Positions 5,853-12,661 of a stretch of DNA of 12,661 nt are shown piece after piece. Made by a program: the position numbers and the translations under genes. Under the pieces are notes generated by a model. That model did no database searches. It saw only the letters and a list, made by a program, of their open reading frames with translations, and was not told the DNA's origin. Every line of letters starts with the position of its first letter. The first letter of the stretch is position 1. Source of the DNA: an uncultured Sphingobium sp. (GTDB taxonomy: Bacteria > Pseudomonadota > Alphaproteobacteria > Sphingomonadales > Sphingomonadaceae); assembly GCA_946479185.1 (NCBI GenBank), contig CAMLFF010000057.1:1-12661 (forward strand), in the 5' to 3' direction.

Positions 5853-6335
5853 ATGGTCATCAAGTGCTCTACGAAAGAAGGCCGTCCTCTTTCGGACGCT
5901 GAAAAGGCAATGGCGCGCAGCATCTTCGGCAATGCCATCGCCCTCGATGCTGTCCGTCTATTCCGGCGCAAATGGTGGCTGTTCCACCCGCGTAACGTCA
6001 CGATGGCGCCGCGCGGGCACATCCATTTTCACCCGCGCGGCAGCAGCTATTGTGACTGTTTCGCCCAAAACTCGCTCGCGCTGCAGGGCCATCTGATCCA
6101 CGAGCTTGTCCATGTCTGGCAGCATCAGCAGGGCATCAATCTGCTGCTGCGCCGCCATCCCTTCTGCCGCTATGGTTACAGCTTCAAGCAGGGCAAGCCC
6201 TTCACCAGCTATGGGATCGAGCAGCAGGCCGAGATCGTTCGCCATGTCTTCCTGATGCGGCGCGGCCAAGCGGTGCCGGGCAAACCATCACTGTCAGTTC
6301 TGGAGGCGATCCTTCCCTTCGGGCGGGATCGCTAG
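5853..6335 (+). CDS. vgr-related protein with HExxH signature (DUF4157/eCIS-core-like metallopeptidase)
   Basis: The protein has 160 residues from ATG 5853; a TTG at 5817 is in frame but overlaps the promoter. It is of the type annotated as 'vgr related protein' in sphingomonads. The N-terminus RPLSDAEKAMARSIFG resembles the opening of DUF4157 (eCIS core) domains, as does the order: a hydrophobic-basic strand (RLFRRKWWLF), an IHFHP strand, then LIHELVHVWQHQQG, where His83-Glu84-xx-His87 is a zinc-peptidase motif. A later YGIEQQAEIVRH helix offers Glu113 or Glu117 as a third, gluzincin-like ligand. Stand-alone copies are short; the large family members sit in extracellular contractile injection systems or toxins, none of which occurs here. 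There is no signal peptide, and three cysteines (Cys67, Cys69 and Cys105) lie near the active region. The metal-binding call is inferred from the motif; substrate and role are unknown. Confidence 0.7.
   Translation: MVIKCSTKEGRPLSDAEKAMARSIFGNAIALDAVRLFRRKWWLFHPRNVTMAPRGHIHFHPRGSSYCDCFAQNSLALQGHLIHELVHVWQHQQGINLLLRRHPFCRYGYSFKQGKPFTSYGIEQQAEIVRHVFLMRRGQAVPGKPSLSVLEAILPFGRDR
6306..6332. terminator. Hairpin at the convergent gene junction, possible bidirectional terminator
   Basis: GCGATCC (6306-6312) pairs perfectly with GGATCGC (6326-6332); the interior can form a further short stem closed by a C(TTCG)G loop at 6317-6322, an unusually stable tetraloop. It sits in the final codons of the vgr-related gene, just before two stop codons that face each other with 2 bp between them. 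There is no T-run on either side, so termination would be weak or Rho-assisted; it may instead protect 3' ends. Confidence 0.35.
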
Positions 6336-6337
6336 AG

Positions 6338-6829
6338 TCAGACCGTTACGTCCAGCGTCGTCAGTGTGTGATAGCCACCGCGATAGAAGATGAGCGGCGA
6401 CCCTTCGGCCTTGCGCTCCAACGCCAGCACGGCGCCCACCACCAGCAGATGATCGCCAATGTCCACGACCCGCTCGATGTCGCACTCGATCCACGCGATC
6501 GCATCGTCGAGCAGCGGCAGGCCCGATGGGCTGGTGCCATGCGCAATGCCCTCAAACTTGTCCTCATGGCGCGAGGCGAAGCGGCGGCAATCGTCCAATT
6601 GCTCACTGCCCAGCACATTCACGCAGAATTTGCCCGTCGTTGCCATCTGCTCCCAACTGCGGGAGCGCTTGTCCGGCATGAAGCCGACCAGGGGCGGATC
6701 GAGCGAGATCGAGCTGAAGGAGCCCACGGCCAGACCAAAGCGTTCGCCGCTTTCCGCTTGAGATGTGACCACGCAAACGCCGGTCGGGTAGCTACCCAGC
6801 ACATCGCGAAACTGCTTAGGATCGATCAA
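6338..6829 (-). CDS. Flavin reductase family protein (FMN-binding split barrel)
   Basis: The protein has 163 residues from the TTG at 6829. Enzymes of this family (HpaC/RutF-like) use NAD(P)H to reduce FMN or FAD and usually supply reduced flavin to a partner monooxygenase. Visible motifs: FRDVLGSYPTGVCVVT at the N-terminus, GLAVGSFSSISLDPPLVGFM (flavin-phosphate-binding loop), the central FCVNVLG strand, GDHLLVVGAV and the C-terminal SPLIFYRGGYHTL. These cover the complete barrel. The TTG start is supported by AGGAAGGG ending 8 bases upstream and by the family length; the reading frame stays open to 6889 but the extra 20 residues look unconserved. No monooxygenase gene is in the window, so the partner is unknown and the enzyme may be general. 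It converges on the vgr-related gene and is divergent from the efflux operon, with which it may share a control region. Confidence 0.9.
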   Translation of the reverse strand: MIDPKQFRDVLGSYPTGVCVVTSQAESGERFGLAVGSFSSISLDPPLVGFMPDKRSRSWEQMATTGKFCVNVLGSEQLDDCRRFASRHEDKFEGIAHGTSPSGLPLLDDAIAWIECDIERVVDIGDHLLVVGAVLALERKAEGSPLIFYRGGYHTLTTLDVTV

Positions 6830-6837
6830 AATTCCTG

Positions 6838-6845
6838 CCCTTCCT
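6838..6845 (-). promoter_or_regulatory. Shine-Dalgarno supporting the TTG start of the flavin reductase
   Basis: Read on the minus strand, AGGAAGGG occupies 6845-6838 and lies 8 bases before the TTG at 6829. No such site precedes the longer in-frame start at 6889. Confidence 0.55.
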
Positions 6846-6878
6846 GTCTCTTCGCTTCCTAATAACCGCAAATGGCAT

Positions 6879-6890
6879 CTTGCAGGCAAG
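6879..6890. repeat. CTTGC-AG-GCAAG inverted repeat upstream of the flavin reductase
   Basis: A 12-bp dyad with perfect 5-bp arms and a 2-bp spacer lies 50 bp upstream of the flavin reductase start, in the gap shared with the divergent efflux operon. It has the size of a small repressor operator, but no regulator is known and no promoter is clear beside it. Confidence 0.3.
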
Positions 6891-6973
6891 GGCTGATTCC
6901 GTTCTTATGCTGCACATGCTCCTTGGAAGCGGCTGAATCGAATGTGAGTGGCGGGATTCGCTCCCAAAGTCGC

Positions 6974-6995
6974 TTGACCCGACTCGGCTGGTCAA
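6974..6995. promoter_or_regulatory. TTGACC-N10-GGTCAA dyad, candidate operator of the RND efflux operon
   Basis: Perfect 6-bp arms (6974-6979 and 6990-6995) are separated by 10 bp, giving a 22-bp dyad centred about 55 bp before the adaptor start. Efflux operons of this type are commonly repressed by a TetR-family protein binding a dyad of this size. Each arm also looks like a -35 (TTGACC), but no good -10 follows at 16-18 bp on either strand. No regulator gene is within the window, so the assignment is inference. Confidence 0.4.
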
Positions 6996-6999
6996 CGAA

Positions 7000-7009
7000 C
7001 TGCATGCAG
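7000..7009. promoter_or_regulatory. CTGCATGCAG palindrome next to the efflux dyad
   Basis: A perfect 10-bp palindrome lies 4 bp downstream of the TTGACC-N10-GGTCAA dyad and 29 bp before the adaptor start. Being so close, the two could form a compound operator, or this could be a chance occurrence. No other sign of function is visible. Confidence 0.3.
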
Positions 7010-7038
7010 GCTTCTTCTCGCGGATTGGATATCGGCAC

Positions 7039-8232
7039 TTGCAACATTGGTCACGACAGGTTGCGAGCGCATTGGCTGGCGTGCTCATTCTGGCGCTCTC
7101 CGCCTGCGGACCGGCAGGCAAGCCGGAGAAGCCGGGCGGAGATAAGGTTCCGCAAGTCGGCTTCATCGTCGCCCAGCCGCAGGATATTCCTCAAGTGACC
7201 GAGCTCTCCGGGCGGGCCAGCGCCTATCGCAGCTCGGAAGTGCGCCCGCAAATATCGGGCGTCGTGCGCCGCCAGCTCTTCACGGAAGGGTCGGTCGTGC
7301 GGGCAGGCCAGCCGCTTTATGAGATCGACCCCGCACCCTATCGGGCCGCCAATGCGGAGGCGGAAGCGAATCTCGCAAGTGCGCTCGCCTCGGCAGAGGC
7401 TGCGCGCGAGACGGCGGAGCGCTACAAGCCGCTCGCTCAGATCGAGGCGATCAGCAAGCAGGACTATACCAATACGCTCGCCGCCGCGCGTCAGGCGGAG
7501 GCCGCCGTCGCCCAGCGCCGCGCCGCGCGGGAGACGGCGCGGATCAACCTTGGCTTCACGGCGGTCCCCGCGCCGATCACGGGGCGCATCGGGCGCTCGG
7601 CAGTCACGGCTGGCGCGCTCGTCACCATGAACCAGACCACGCCCCTCGCGCAGATCAATCAGCTCGATCCCATCTATGTGGATATCCAGCAAAGCTCCAC
7701 GCAATTGCTTGCCCTGCGCCGCCAGCTCGCCGATGGCGATGGCGCGCCCCCAAGCTCTGCCGATGTGCGCATCGTGCTGGAGGATGGCAGCGATTATAAT
7801 GTCGTCGGCCGCGTGAAATTCTCCGAGGCCATTGTCGATACCGCCACTGGCACGGTTACCTTGCGCGCGGAGGTCGGCAATCCGCAAGGCTGGCTATTGC
7901 CGGGCATGTTCCTGCGCGCGCGCTTTAGCCAAGGCGTCGATCCCGGCGCGTTCCTCATTCCGCAGCAGGCCATCACCCGCGACAATAAGGGCGCGGCGCA
8001 GCTGTTCGTGGTGGGCAAGGATAGCAAGGCCGAGCAGCGCCAGGTCGAAGCGCCCCGCACGCAAGGCGGTTTCTGGGTCGTCACGCGCGGCTTGAAGGCG
8101 GGCGATCGTGTGATCGTGCAGGGCACCGCCAATCTGCGCCCCGGCCAGACGCTCAAGGCGGCCGCCGTGCGCACGCCGCAGCAGTCGCAGCAATCGGCGT
8201 CCCCACCCAGCCAGCCCCGCACGGGCGGCTGA
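7039..8232 (+). CDS. RND efflux periplasmic adaptor lipoprotein (AcrA/MexA type)
   Basis: The protein has 397 residues from the TTG at 7039. It is the membrane-fusion subunit that links an RND pump to its outer-membrane channel. The N-terminus has a lipoprotein signal (VASALAGVLILALSAC) with lipobox LSAC; Cys23 would be lipidated and anchored in the inner membrane. The first half of the lipoyl domain (about 66-98, with SGVVRRQLFTEGSVVRAGQ) precedes an Ala/Glu-rich coiled-coil hairpin (about 100-170), then the second lipoyl half (VPAPITGRIGRSAVTAGALV), a beta-barrel (about 210-295) and the membrane-proximal domain with FLIPQQAITRD. A Gln/Ser/Pro-rich tail of about 20 residues follows. There is no ATG near the start and no clear Shine-Dalgarno, so the exact start is uncertain, but the lipobox fixes it to within a few residues. 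It is the first gene of the operon; the transporter starts 6 bp later. Confidence 0.92.
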   Translation: MQHWSRQVASALAGVLILALSACGPAGKPEKPGGDKVPQVGFIVAQPQDIPQVTELSGRASAYRSSEVRPQISGVVRRQLFTEGSVVRAGQPLYEIDPAPYRAANAEAEANLASALASAEAARETAERYKPLAQIEAISKQDYTNTLAAARQAEAAVAQRRAARETARINLGFTAVPAPITGRIGRSAVTAGALVTMNQTTPLAQINQLDPIYVDIQQSSTQLLALRRQLADGDGAPPSSADVRIVLEDGSDYNVVGRVKFSEAIVDTATGTVTLRAEVGNPQGWLLPGMFLRARFSQGVDPGAFLIPQQAITRDNKGAAQLFVVGKDSKAEQRQVEAPRTQGGFWVVTRGLKAGDRVIVQGTANLRPGQTLKAAAVRTPQQSQQSASPPSQPRTGG

Positions 8233-8238
8233 GCGGGC

Positions 8239-11200
8239 ATGCTCTCACGCGTCTTCATTGATCGCCCCATTCTCGCCTGGGTGCTCGCGACCATCGTGAT
8301 GCTCTCAGGCATCGGCGCCATCTTCGCGCTGCCCATCGCGCAATATCCCGATATCGCCCCGCCGCAGGTGAGCATTCAGGGCGACTATCCCGGCGCCTCT
8401 GCTGAGACGGTGCAGAACAGCGTCACGCAGATCATCGAGCAAGGCCTCACCGGCATCGATGGTCTGCTCTATTTCTCCTCCAGCTCCGATTCGCGCGGGC
8501 GGGTGAGCATCAGCGTCACCTTCGCCAAGGGCACCGACCCTGATCTTGCGCAGGTTCAGGTGCAGAACCAGCTCCAGCAGATCATCGCCCGCCTGCCGCA
8601 GCAGGTTCAGCAGCGTGGCCTGCGCGTCCGCAAGTCGAACTCCGACAATCTGCTGCTCGTCGGCATTTACGATCGCTCCGGGCGGATGAGCGCGCAGCAG
8701 GTCTCCGATTATCTCTCCTCCACCTTTCAGGATACGCTCAGCCGCATCGATGGCGTAGGCGATGTCAACGTGTTCGGCTCGCCCAACGCCATGCGCATCT
8801 GGCTCGATCCGGACAAGCTGGCGAGCTTCGCGCTCATGCCGGGCGATGTCATCTCGGCCATCACCGCGCAAAATGCGGAGATCGCCGCCGGGCAGCTTGG
8901 CGCCGAGCCATCCCTGCCGGATCAATATCTCAACGTCACCGTCACCACGCAGGCCCGGCTGGAAACGGTCGATCAGTTTCGCGACATCATCGTCAAGACG
9001 CTGCCCAACGGCGCCACTGTCCGCCTGGGCGATGTCGCTCGCGTCGAGCTTGGCGCGGATAACTACACGACAACGATCCATGTAAATGGCTATAATGGCG
9101 CGGGCCTGATGTTCTCCCTTGCGCCGGGGGCTGACGCACTCGCCACCGCAACCTTGATCAAGGACAAGGTGAGCGAGCTTTCCAAGGATTTCCCGCCCGG
9201 TTTTGAATATGGCTATGCCGAGGATGCGACGGCTTTCATCAAGCTCTCCGTGTCAGAAGTCGTCAAGACGCTGGTTGAGGCGATCATCCTCGTCGTGATC
9301 GTCATGTTCCTGTTCCTGCAGAACTGGCGCGCCACGCTCATCCCCACCATTGCCGTGCCCGTGGTGCTGCTTGGCACCTTCACCATTCTCTATTTCGCTG
9401 GCTACACCATCAACACGCTCACCATGTTCGGGCTGGTGCTTTCCATCGGCCTGCTGGTGGATGACGCCATTGTGGTGGTGGAGAATGTGCAACGGCTGAT
9501 GGAAGAAAATCCCGGCATGAGCGCGCGGGAAGCGACCATCCGCTCGATGAACGAGATCACGACAGCGCTCATCGCCATCGCGCTCGTTCTGTCCGCCGTG
9601 TTCATGCCGATGGCGTTCTTCGGCGGGTCGACGGGCGTCATCTATCGCCAGTTCGCCATCACCATCGTCTCGGCGATGGTGCTGTCCGTGTTCGTCGCCA
9701 TCGTCCTCTCGCCAGCGCTCACCACACATCTGCTCAAGCCGCATGATCAGCACAACAGCAAAGGCCCCGGCCTGCTTGAGCGCCGCGCACCGGGCCTGCA
9801 TGCCCGCGCCATGCGGGCGCGCGACGGCTGGAACAATTGGTTCAACACCCAGATGGATCGCTATCTCGGCAGTGTGCGTGTGATGGTCGACAAGAAGGGC
9901 CGCTCGCTGCTGATCTATGGCCTTGTGGTGCTGGGCCTTGTCATCATGTTCCAGCGCCTGCCCACGGGCTTTTTGCCCAATGAGGATCAGGGCATTGCGG
10001 TTGTGCAGTTCCAGCTGCCCACCGGCGCGACGATCAATCGCACAAAAGAGGTGCAGAAGCAGGTCGAAGATTATCTCGGCTCAGAGAAATCCGGCATGTT
10101 CGAGACCTTTTTCACCATCGCAGGCACGGCGGGGCCAGGCCAGAGTGTAGGGCAGAATCAGGGCCGTGGCTTCGTGATGCTCAAACATTGGGATGAGCGG
10201 CCGGGCGCGGAGAATAGCGCAGAAGCCATTGCCCGCCGCGCCAGTGCGGACCTCTCCAAGATCCCCGATGCGGAGATCTTCACGCTCGTGCCGCCGCCCA
10301 TTCGCGGTCTGGGCCAGTCGACCGGGTTCGAGGCGCGGTTGCTCAATTCCGGCAGCCTCTCCAGCGCGGAGTTTACCGCTGCCAAGGATCGCTTGCTCGC
10401 TGCTGCAAGGGCCGACCCGGAGCTGACGGCTGTGCGCCTATCGGAGCAGCCGGACCTGACGACGCTCAAGGTGAACCTCGATCACCAAAAGCTTTCCACG
10501 CTCGGCCTCACCCAATCCGATGTGAATACCACGCTCGCGACCGCTTGGGGCGGGCGCTACGTGAATGACTTCATCGATAATGGCCGTGTGAAGCGCGTCT
10601 ATGTGCAGGGCGATATGCAGTTTCGCGCCAAGCCCGAGGATCTCAATGAGTGGCATGTGCGCGGCAAAGGCGGCGATATGACGCCCTTCTCCTCCTTCGC
10701 AGCCACCAGTTGGGCGACGGCGCCATCCAGCCTCTCGCGCTTCAACGGTGTGCCCTCCTTCCAGATCATGGGGCAGGCCGCGCCCGGCTATAGCTCCGGC
10801 GAGGCGATGCGCCGTATCGAGCAGCATGCAGCCGAGATTCCCGGCGTCGATCTCGCTTTCTCCGGTCTCTCTTTTCAGGAGAAGCTCTCGGAAGGGCAGG
10901 CGCCGTTGCTCTATGCGCTTTCGCTGCTGGTCGTGTTCCTCTTCCTCGCTGCGCTTTATGAGAGCTGGACGATCCCCATCGCCGTCCTCCTCATCATCCC
11001 GCTGGGCCTCATCGGCGCGGTGCTTGCGGTTACGTTGCGCGGCCTTGTGAATGATATCTATCTGCAGATCGGCCTGCTCACCACGATGGGCCTTGCCGCC
11101 AAGAACGCCATTCTCATGATCGAATTCGCCGAGCAGGCCGAGAAGCGCGGCATGCGGATTATCGAGGCGGCAATCGAGGGCGCGCGGCTGCGCCTGCGGC

Positions 11201-11439
11201 CTATCCTCATGACCAGCATCGCCTTCATCTTCGGCGTGCTGCCGCTCGCGCTCTCCACCGGCGCTGGCGCAAACAGCCGTGTCGCCATCGGCACGGCGGT
11301 GGTCGGTGGCATGCTCACCGCGACCATCCTCGCCATCTTCTACATCCCGCTCTTCTTCGTGCTGGTGCGCCGCGCCACGCGCGATGCGATCCAGAAGTTC
11401 AGCGCGCGCATCGTTGCGCGTCGCGCAGGGGGAGCATGA
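8239..11439 (+). CDS. RND multidrug efflux transporter, HAE-1 family (AcrB/MexB type)
   Basis: The protein has 1066 residues, the normal size (E. coli AcrB 1049). It is the inner-membrane trimeric pump that exports hydrophobic drugs and other toxic compounds using the proton gradient. The start FIDRPILAWVLATIVML is TM1, and PIAQYPDIAPPQV follows as in all HAE-1 pumps. Two periplasmic loops (about 35-335 and 575-890) flank TM2-6 and TM8-12. Proton-relay residues are intact: Asp408 and Asp409 in TM4 (LLVDDAIVVVEN) and Lys955 in TM10 (GLAAKNAILMIEFA). The internal duplication is visible as the related VVENVQRLMEE and MIEFAEQAEKR segments. The ATG at 8239 follows the adaptor stop by 6 bp. The 3' end abuts the outer-membrane gene, whose Shine-Dalgarno lies in the last transporter codons. 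Substrates cannot be read from the sequence; aromatic or solvent export is common for sphingomonad homologues but is not shown. Confidence 0.96.
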   Translation: MLSRVFIDRPILAWVLATIVMLSGIGAIFALPIAQYPDIAPPQVSIQGDYPGASAETVQNSVTQIIEQGLTGIDGLLYFSSSSDSRGRVSISVTFAKGTDPDLAQVQVQNQLQQIIARLPQQVQQRGLRVRKSNSDNLLLVGIYDRSGRMSAQQVSDYLSSTFQDTLSRIDGVGDVNVFGSPNAMRIWLDPDKLASFALMPGDVISAITAQNAEIAAGQLGAEPSLPDQYLNVTVTTQARLETVDQFRDIIVKTLPNGATVRLGDVARVELGADNYTTTIHVNGYNGAGLMFSLAPGADALATATLIKDKVSELSKDFPPGFEYGYAEDATAFIKLSVSEVVKTLVEAIILVVIVMFLFLQNWRATLIPTIAVPVVLLGTFTILYFAGYTINTLTMFGLVLSIGLLVDDAIVVVENVQRLMEENPGMSAREATIRSMNEITTALIAIALVLSAVFMPMAFFGGSTGVIYRQFAITIVSAMVLSVFVAIVLSPALTTHLLKPHDQHNSKGPGLLERRAPGLHARAMRARDGWNNWFNTQMDRYLGSVRVMVDKKGRSLLIYGLVVLGLVIMFQRLPTGFLPNEDQGIAVVQFQLPTGATINRTKEVQKQVEDYLGSEKSGMFETFFTIAGTAGPGQSVGQNQGRGFVMLKHWDERPGAENSAEAIARRASADLSKIPDAEIFTLVPPPIRGLGQSTGFEARLLNSGSLSSAEFTAAKDRLLAAARADPELTAVRLSEQPDLTTLKVNLDHQKLSTLGLTQSDVNTTLATAWGGRYVNDFIDNGRVKRVYVQGDMQFRAKPEDLNEWHVRGKGGDMTPFSSFAATSWATAPSSLSRFNGVPSFQIMGQAAPGYSSGEAMRRIEQHAAEIPGVDLAFSGLSFQEKLSEGQAPLLYALSLLVVFLFLAALYESWTIPIAVLLIIPLGLIGAVLAVTLRGLVNDIYLQIGLLTTMGLAAKNAILMIEFAEQAEKRGMRIIEAAIEGARLRLRPILMTSIAFIFGVLPLALSTGAGANSRVAIGTAVVGGMLTATILAIFYIPLFFVLVRRATRDAIQKFSARIVARRAGGA
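11427..11434 (+). promoter_or_regulatory. Strong Shine-Dalgarno for the outer-membrane channel gene
   Basis: AGGGGGAG lies in the last codons of the transporter gene. It is 7 bases before the ATG at 11442, but only 1 base before the ATG at 11436 that overlaps the transporter stop as ATGA. Spacing therefore favours 11442. Confidence 0.6.
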
Positions 11440-11441
11440 GC

Positions 11442-12661
11442 ATGCGTGTCCTTCCCTTGAGCGCCCTGCTCCTCACCGGCTGCACGCTCGCACCCACATA
11501 TGAGCGCCCCGTGGCACCCGTGCCCACCAGCTTCCCAGCCGGGCCGAGCTACGCTGCCGATTATGCCGGACTGCCCAGTGCCGATTACCGCACGCTCTTT
11601 GCGGACGAGCGCTTGCAGAAGCTCATCGCGCAGGCGCTTGAGAATAATCGCGATCTGCGCATCGCCGCCGCCAACATCGCCCGGGCGCGTGCCCAGTTCA
11701 AAGTCCAGCGCGCGGCCCTCTTGCCGCAGATCAATGCAGGTGCGGACCTCATCCGGCGCGAGGGCGGCACGACCGGCGATGGCACCAGCGCGGCTGCCGA
11801 TCTCTCGATCACATCCTATGAGATTGATTTGTTCGGTCGCATCCGCTCGCTCACGGACGCCGCCCGCAACAGCTATTTCGCGAGCGAGGCCGATGCGCAG
11901 GCGATCCGCCTCGCGCTCATCGGTGACGTCACCGACGTCTGGCTTACCCACGCAGCGGATGGCGATCTGCTGGAGATCGGCACGGCCACCGCGACTGCCG
12001 CGCAGGATAGCGTCCGCCTCACCCAGGCGCGCCTTTCAGGCGGCGTCGCCCCGCGCACGGATTTGCGGCAGGCGCAGACAATCCTCGCCACCGCGCAATC
12101 GGATGTTGCCCGCGCCACCACCGCGCTCGCGCAGGATCGCAACCTCATTGAGCTGCTCGTCGGGGCGCCCATCGATCCCGCCCTGCTGCCAGCCTCGCTC
12201 AATGATGCCGCCCCGCGCATCGGCGAGCCATCGGTCGCGCTCAGCAGTGAAGTGCTACTGCGCCGGCCCGATATCATGGCGGCGGAATATGATCTGCGCG
12301 CCGCCAATGCCCAGATCGGCGCTGCCCGCGCCGCGCTCTTCCCGCGCATCACATTGGGCGGTTTGATCGGCCTTGTGGGTCCGTCGCTGGAGACATTGTT
12401 TGGGGATCGTGGCACGCAGTCTGCCCAAGGCAGTGCTGGCGCCACCTATCCCATCTTCACCGCAGGCGCGGGGCGCGCTAATGTCGCCGCCACGCAGGCT
12501 CAGCGTGACGCCTTGCTCGCCACCTATGAGAAGGCGATCCAGACCGCCTATCGCGAGACCGCCGATGCGCTCGCCCGGCGCGGCACCATCGCAGATCAGA
12601 TCGCAGCGGATCGCCTGCGTGTGGAGGCCAGCGAAGACGCGCTCATGCTCGCCAATGCCCG
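11442..12661 (+). CDS. Outer-membrane efflux lipoprotein, NodT/OprM type (partial, cut by window edge)
   Basis: About 406 residues are visible out of a typical 460-490, so the C-terminal end is missing. It is the trimeric TolC-like channel of the pump. The start MRVLPLSALLLTGC is a very short lipoprotein signal with lipobox LTGC; Cys14 would be lipidated. ADYRTLFADERLQKLIAQAL and NNRDLRIAAANIARARA form the first helical hairpin typical of the family; YEIDLFGRIRS (126-136) is the conserved end of the first repeat, where Tyr replaces the usual Trp. The second repeat is marked by LLRRPDIMAAEYDLRAANA, with Arg-Arg-Pro-Asp at 274-277, and AALFPRITLGG. An alternative start at 11436 adds two residues (Met-Ser). 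It is the third gene of the operon, read through from the transporter. Function as partner of this pump is inferred from position and family. Confidence 0.93.
   Translation, partial: MRVLPLSALLLTGCTLAPTYERPVAPVPTSFPAGPSYAADYAGLPSADYRTLFADERLQKLIAQALENNRDLRIAAANIARARAQFKVQRAALLPQINAGADLIRREGGTTGDGTSAAADLSITSYEIDLFGRIRSLTDAARNSYFASEADAQAIRLALIGDVTDVWLTHAADGDLLEIGTATATAAQDSVRLTQARLSGGVAPRTDLRQAQTILATAQSDVARATTALAQDRNLIELLVGAPIDPALLPASLNDAAPRIGEPSVALSSEVLLRRPDIMAAEYDLRAANAQIGAARAALFPRITLGGLIGLVGPSLETLFGDRGTQSAQGSAGATYPIFTAGAGRANVAATQAQRDALLATYEKAIQTAYRETADALARRGTIADQIAADRLRVEASEDALMLANA

Noticed and set aside
5136..5902. Open frames overlapping the RluC tail on both strands (minus 5136-5765, plus 5216-5902)
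   Set aside because: They are low-complexity mirrors of the repetitive tail and lack ribosome-binding sites or domains; the RluC frame is continuous from an intact catalytic domain.
6880..6911. Promoter TTGCAG ... TATGCT in the gap before the efflux operon
   Set aside because: The spacing is 20 bases and the -35 matches at only three positions, no better than chance.
6974..7002. Sigma-70 promoter using TTGACC at 6974 as the -35 of the efflux operon
   Set aside because: No acceptable -10 element lies 16-18 bp downstream (the sequence there is GAACTGC), so the dyad is better read as an operator candidate.

Overview
The window looks like a chromosomal segment of an alphaproteobacterium, most likely a sphingomonad (Sphingomonadaceae). 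The reasons are the high-GC coding style, a ChpT-type histidine phosphotransferase, an alphaproteobacterial RpoH, the gene pairs rluD-rpoH and crcB-rluC, and a vgr-related protein of a kind I associate with sphingomonad genomes. It is densely packed: no gene-free stretch exceeds about 210 bases, and there is no tRNA, rRNA, insertion sequence or CRISPR array.

Region 1 (1-1404, all minus strand) is a signalling cluster. A JAMM-motif metallopeptidase-like gene overlaps by 8 bp the start of chpT, which encodes the phosphotransferase that in this class relays phosphate to CtrA. After a 106-bp gap containing a 9-bp inverted repeat comes the N-terminal Hpt domain of a CheA-like kinase, cut off by the window edge.

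Region 2 (1421-5796, plus strand) is a compact housekeeping run: rluD (23S rRNA pseudouridine synthase), rpoH (heat-shock sigma factor, GTG start inside the end of rluD), a small STAS/SpoIIAA-like protein starting a few bases after rpoH, crcB (fluoride channel), and an RluC-type pseudouridine synthase. The last overlaps crcB by ATGA and carries a disordered Arg/Gly/Ser tail of about 180 residues. The rluD and JAMM genes diverge from start codons only 16 bp apart.

Region 3 (5853-6829) holds a plus-strand vgr-related protein with an HExxH zinc-binding signature resembling the DUF4157/eCIS-core peptidase family. It is preceded by a good sigma-70-like promoter placed so that the mRNA would be leaderless. 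A minus-strand flavin reductase (FMN-binding split barrel) converges on it, with 2 bp between the stop codons and a hairpin at the junction.

Region 4 (7039 to the end, plus strand) is a tripartite RND multidrug efflux operon: an AcrA/MexA-type lipoprotein adaptor, an AcrB/MexB-type HAE-1 transporter, and a NodT/OprM-type outer-membrane lipoprotein truncated by the window edge. The 209-bp gap before it holds a TTGACC-N10-GGTCAA dyad and a perfect 10-bp palindrome that could be operators; no regulator gene is present in the window.

Most of the window is recognisable core genome. The parts most worth following up are the stand-alone HExxH protein, the JAMM-chpT coupling, the RluC tail and the dyads before the efflux operon.
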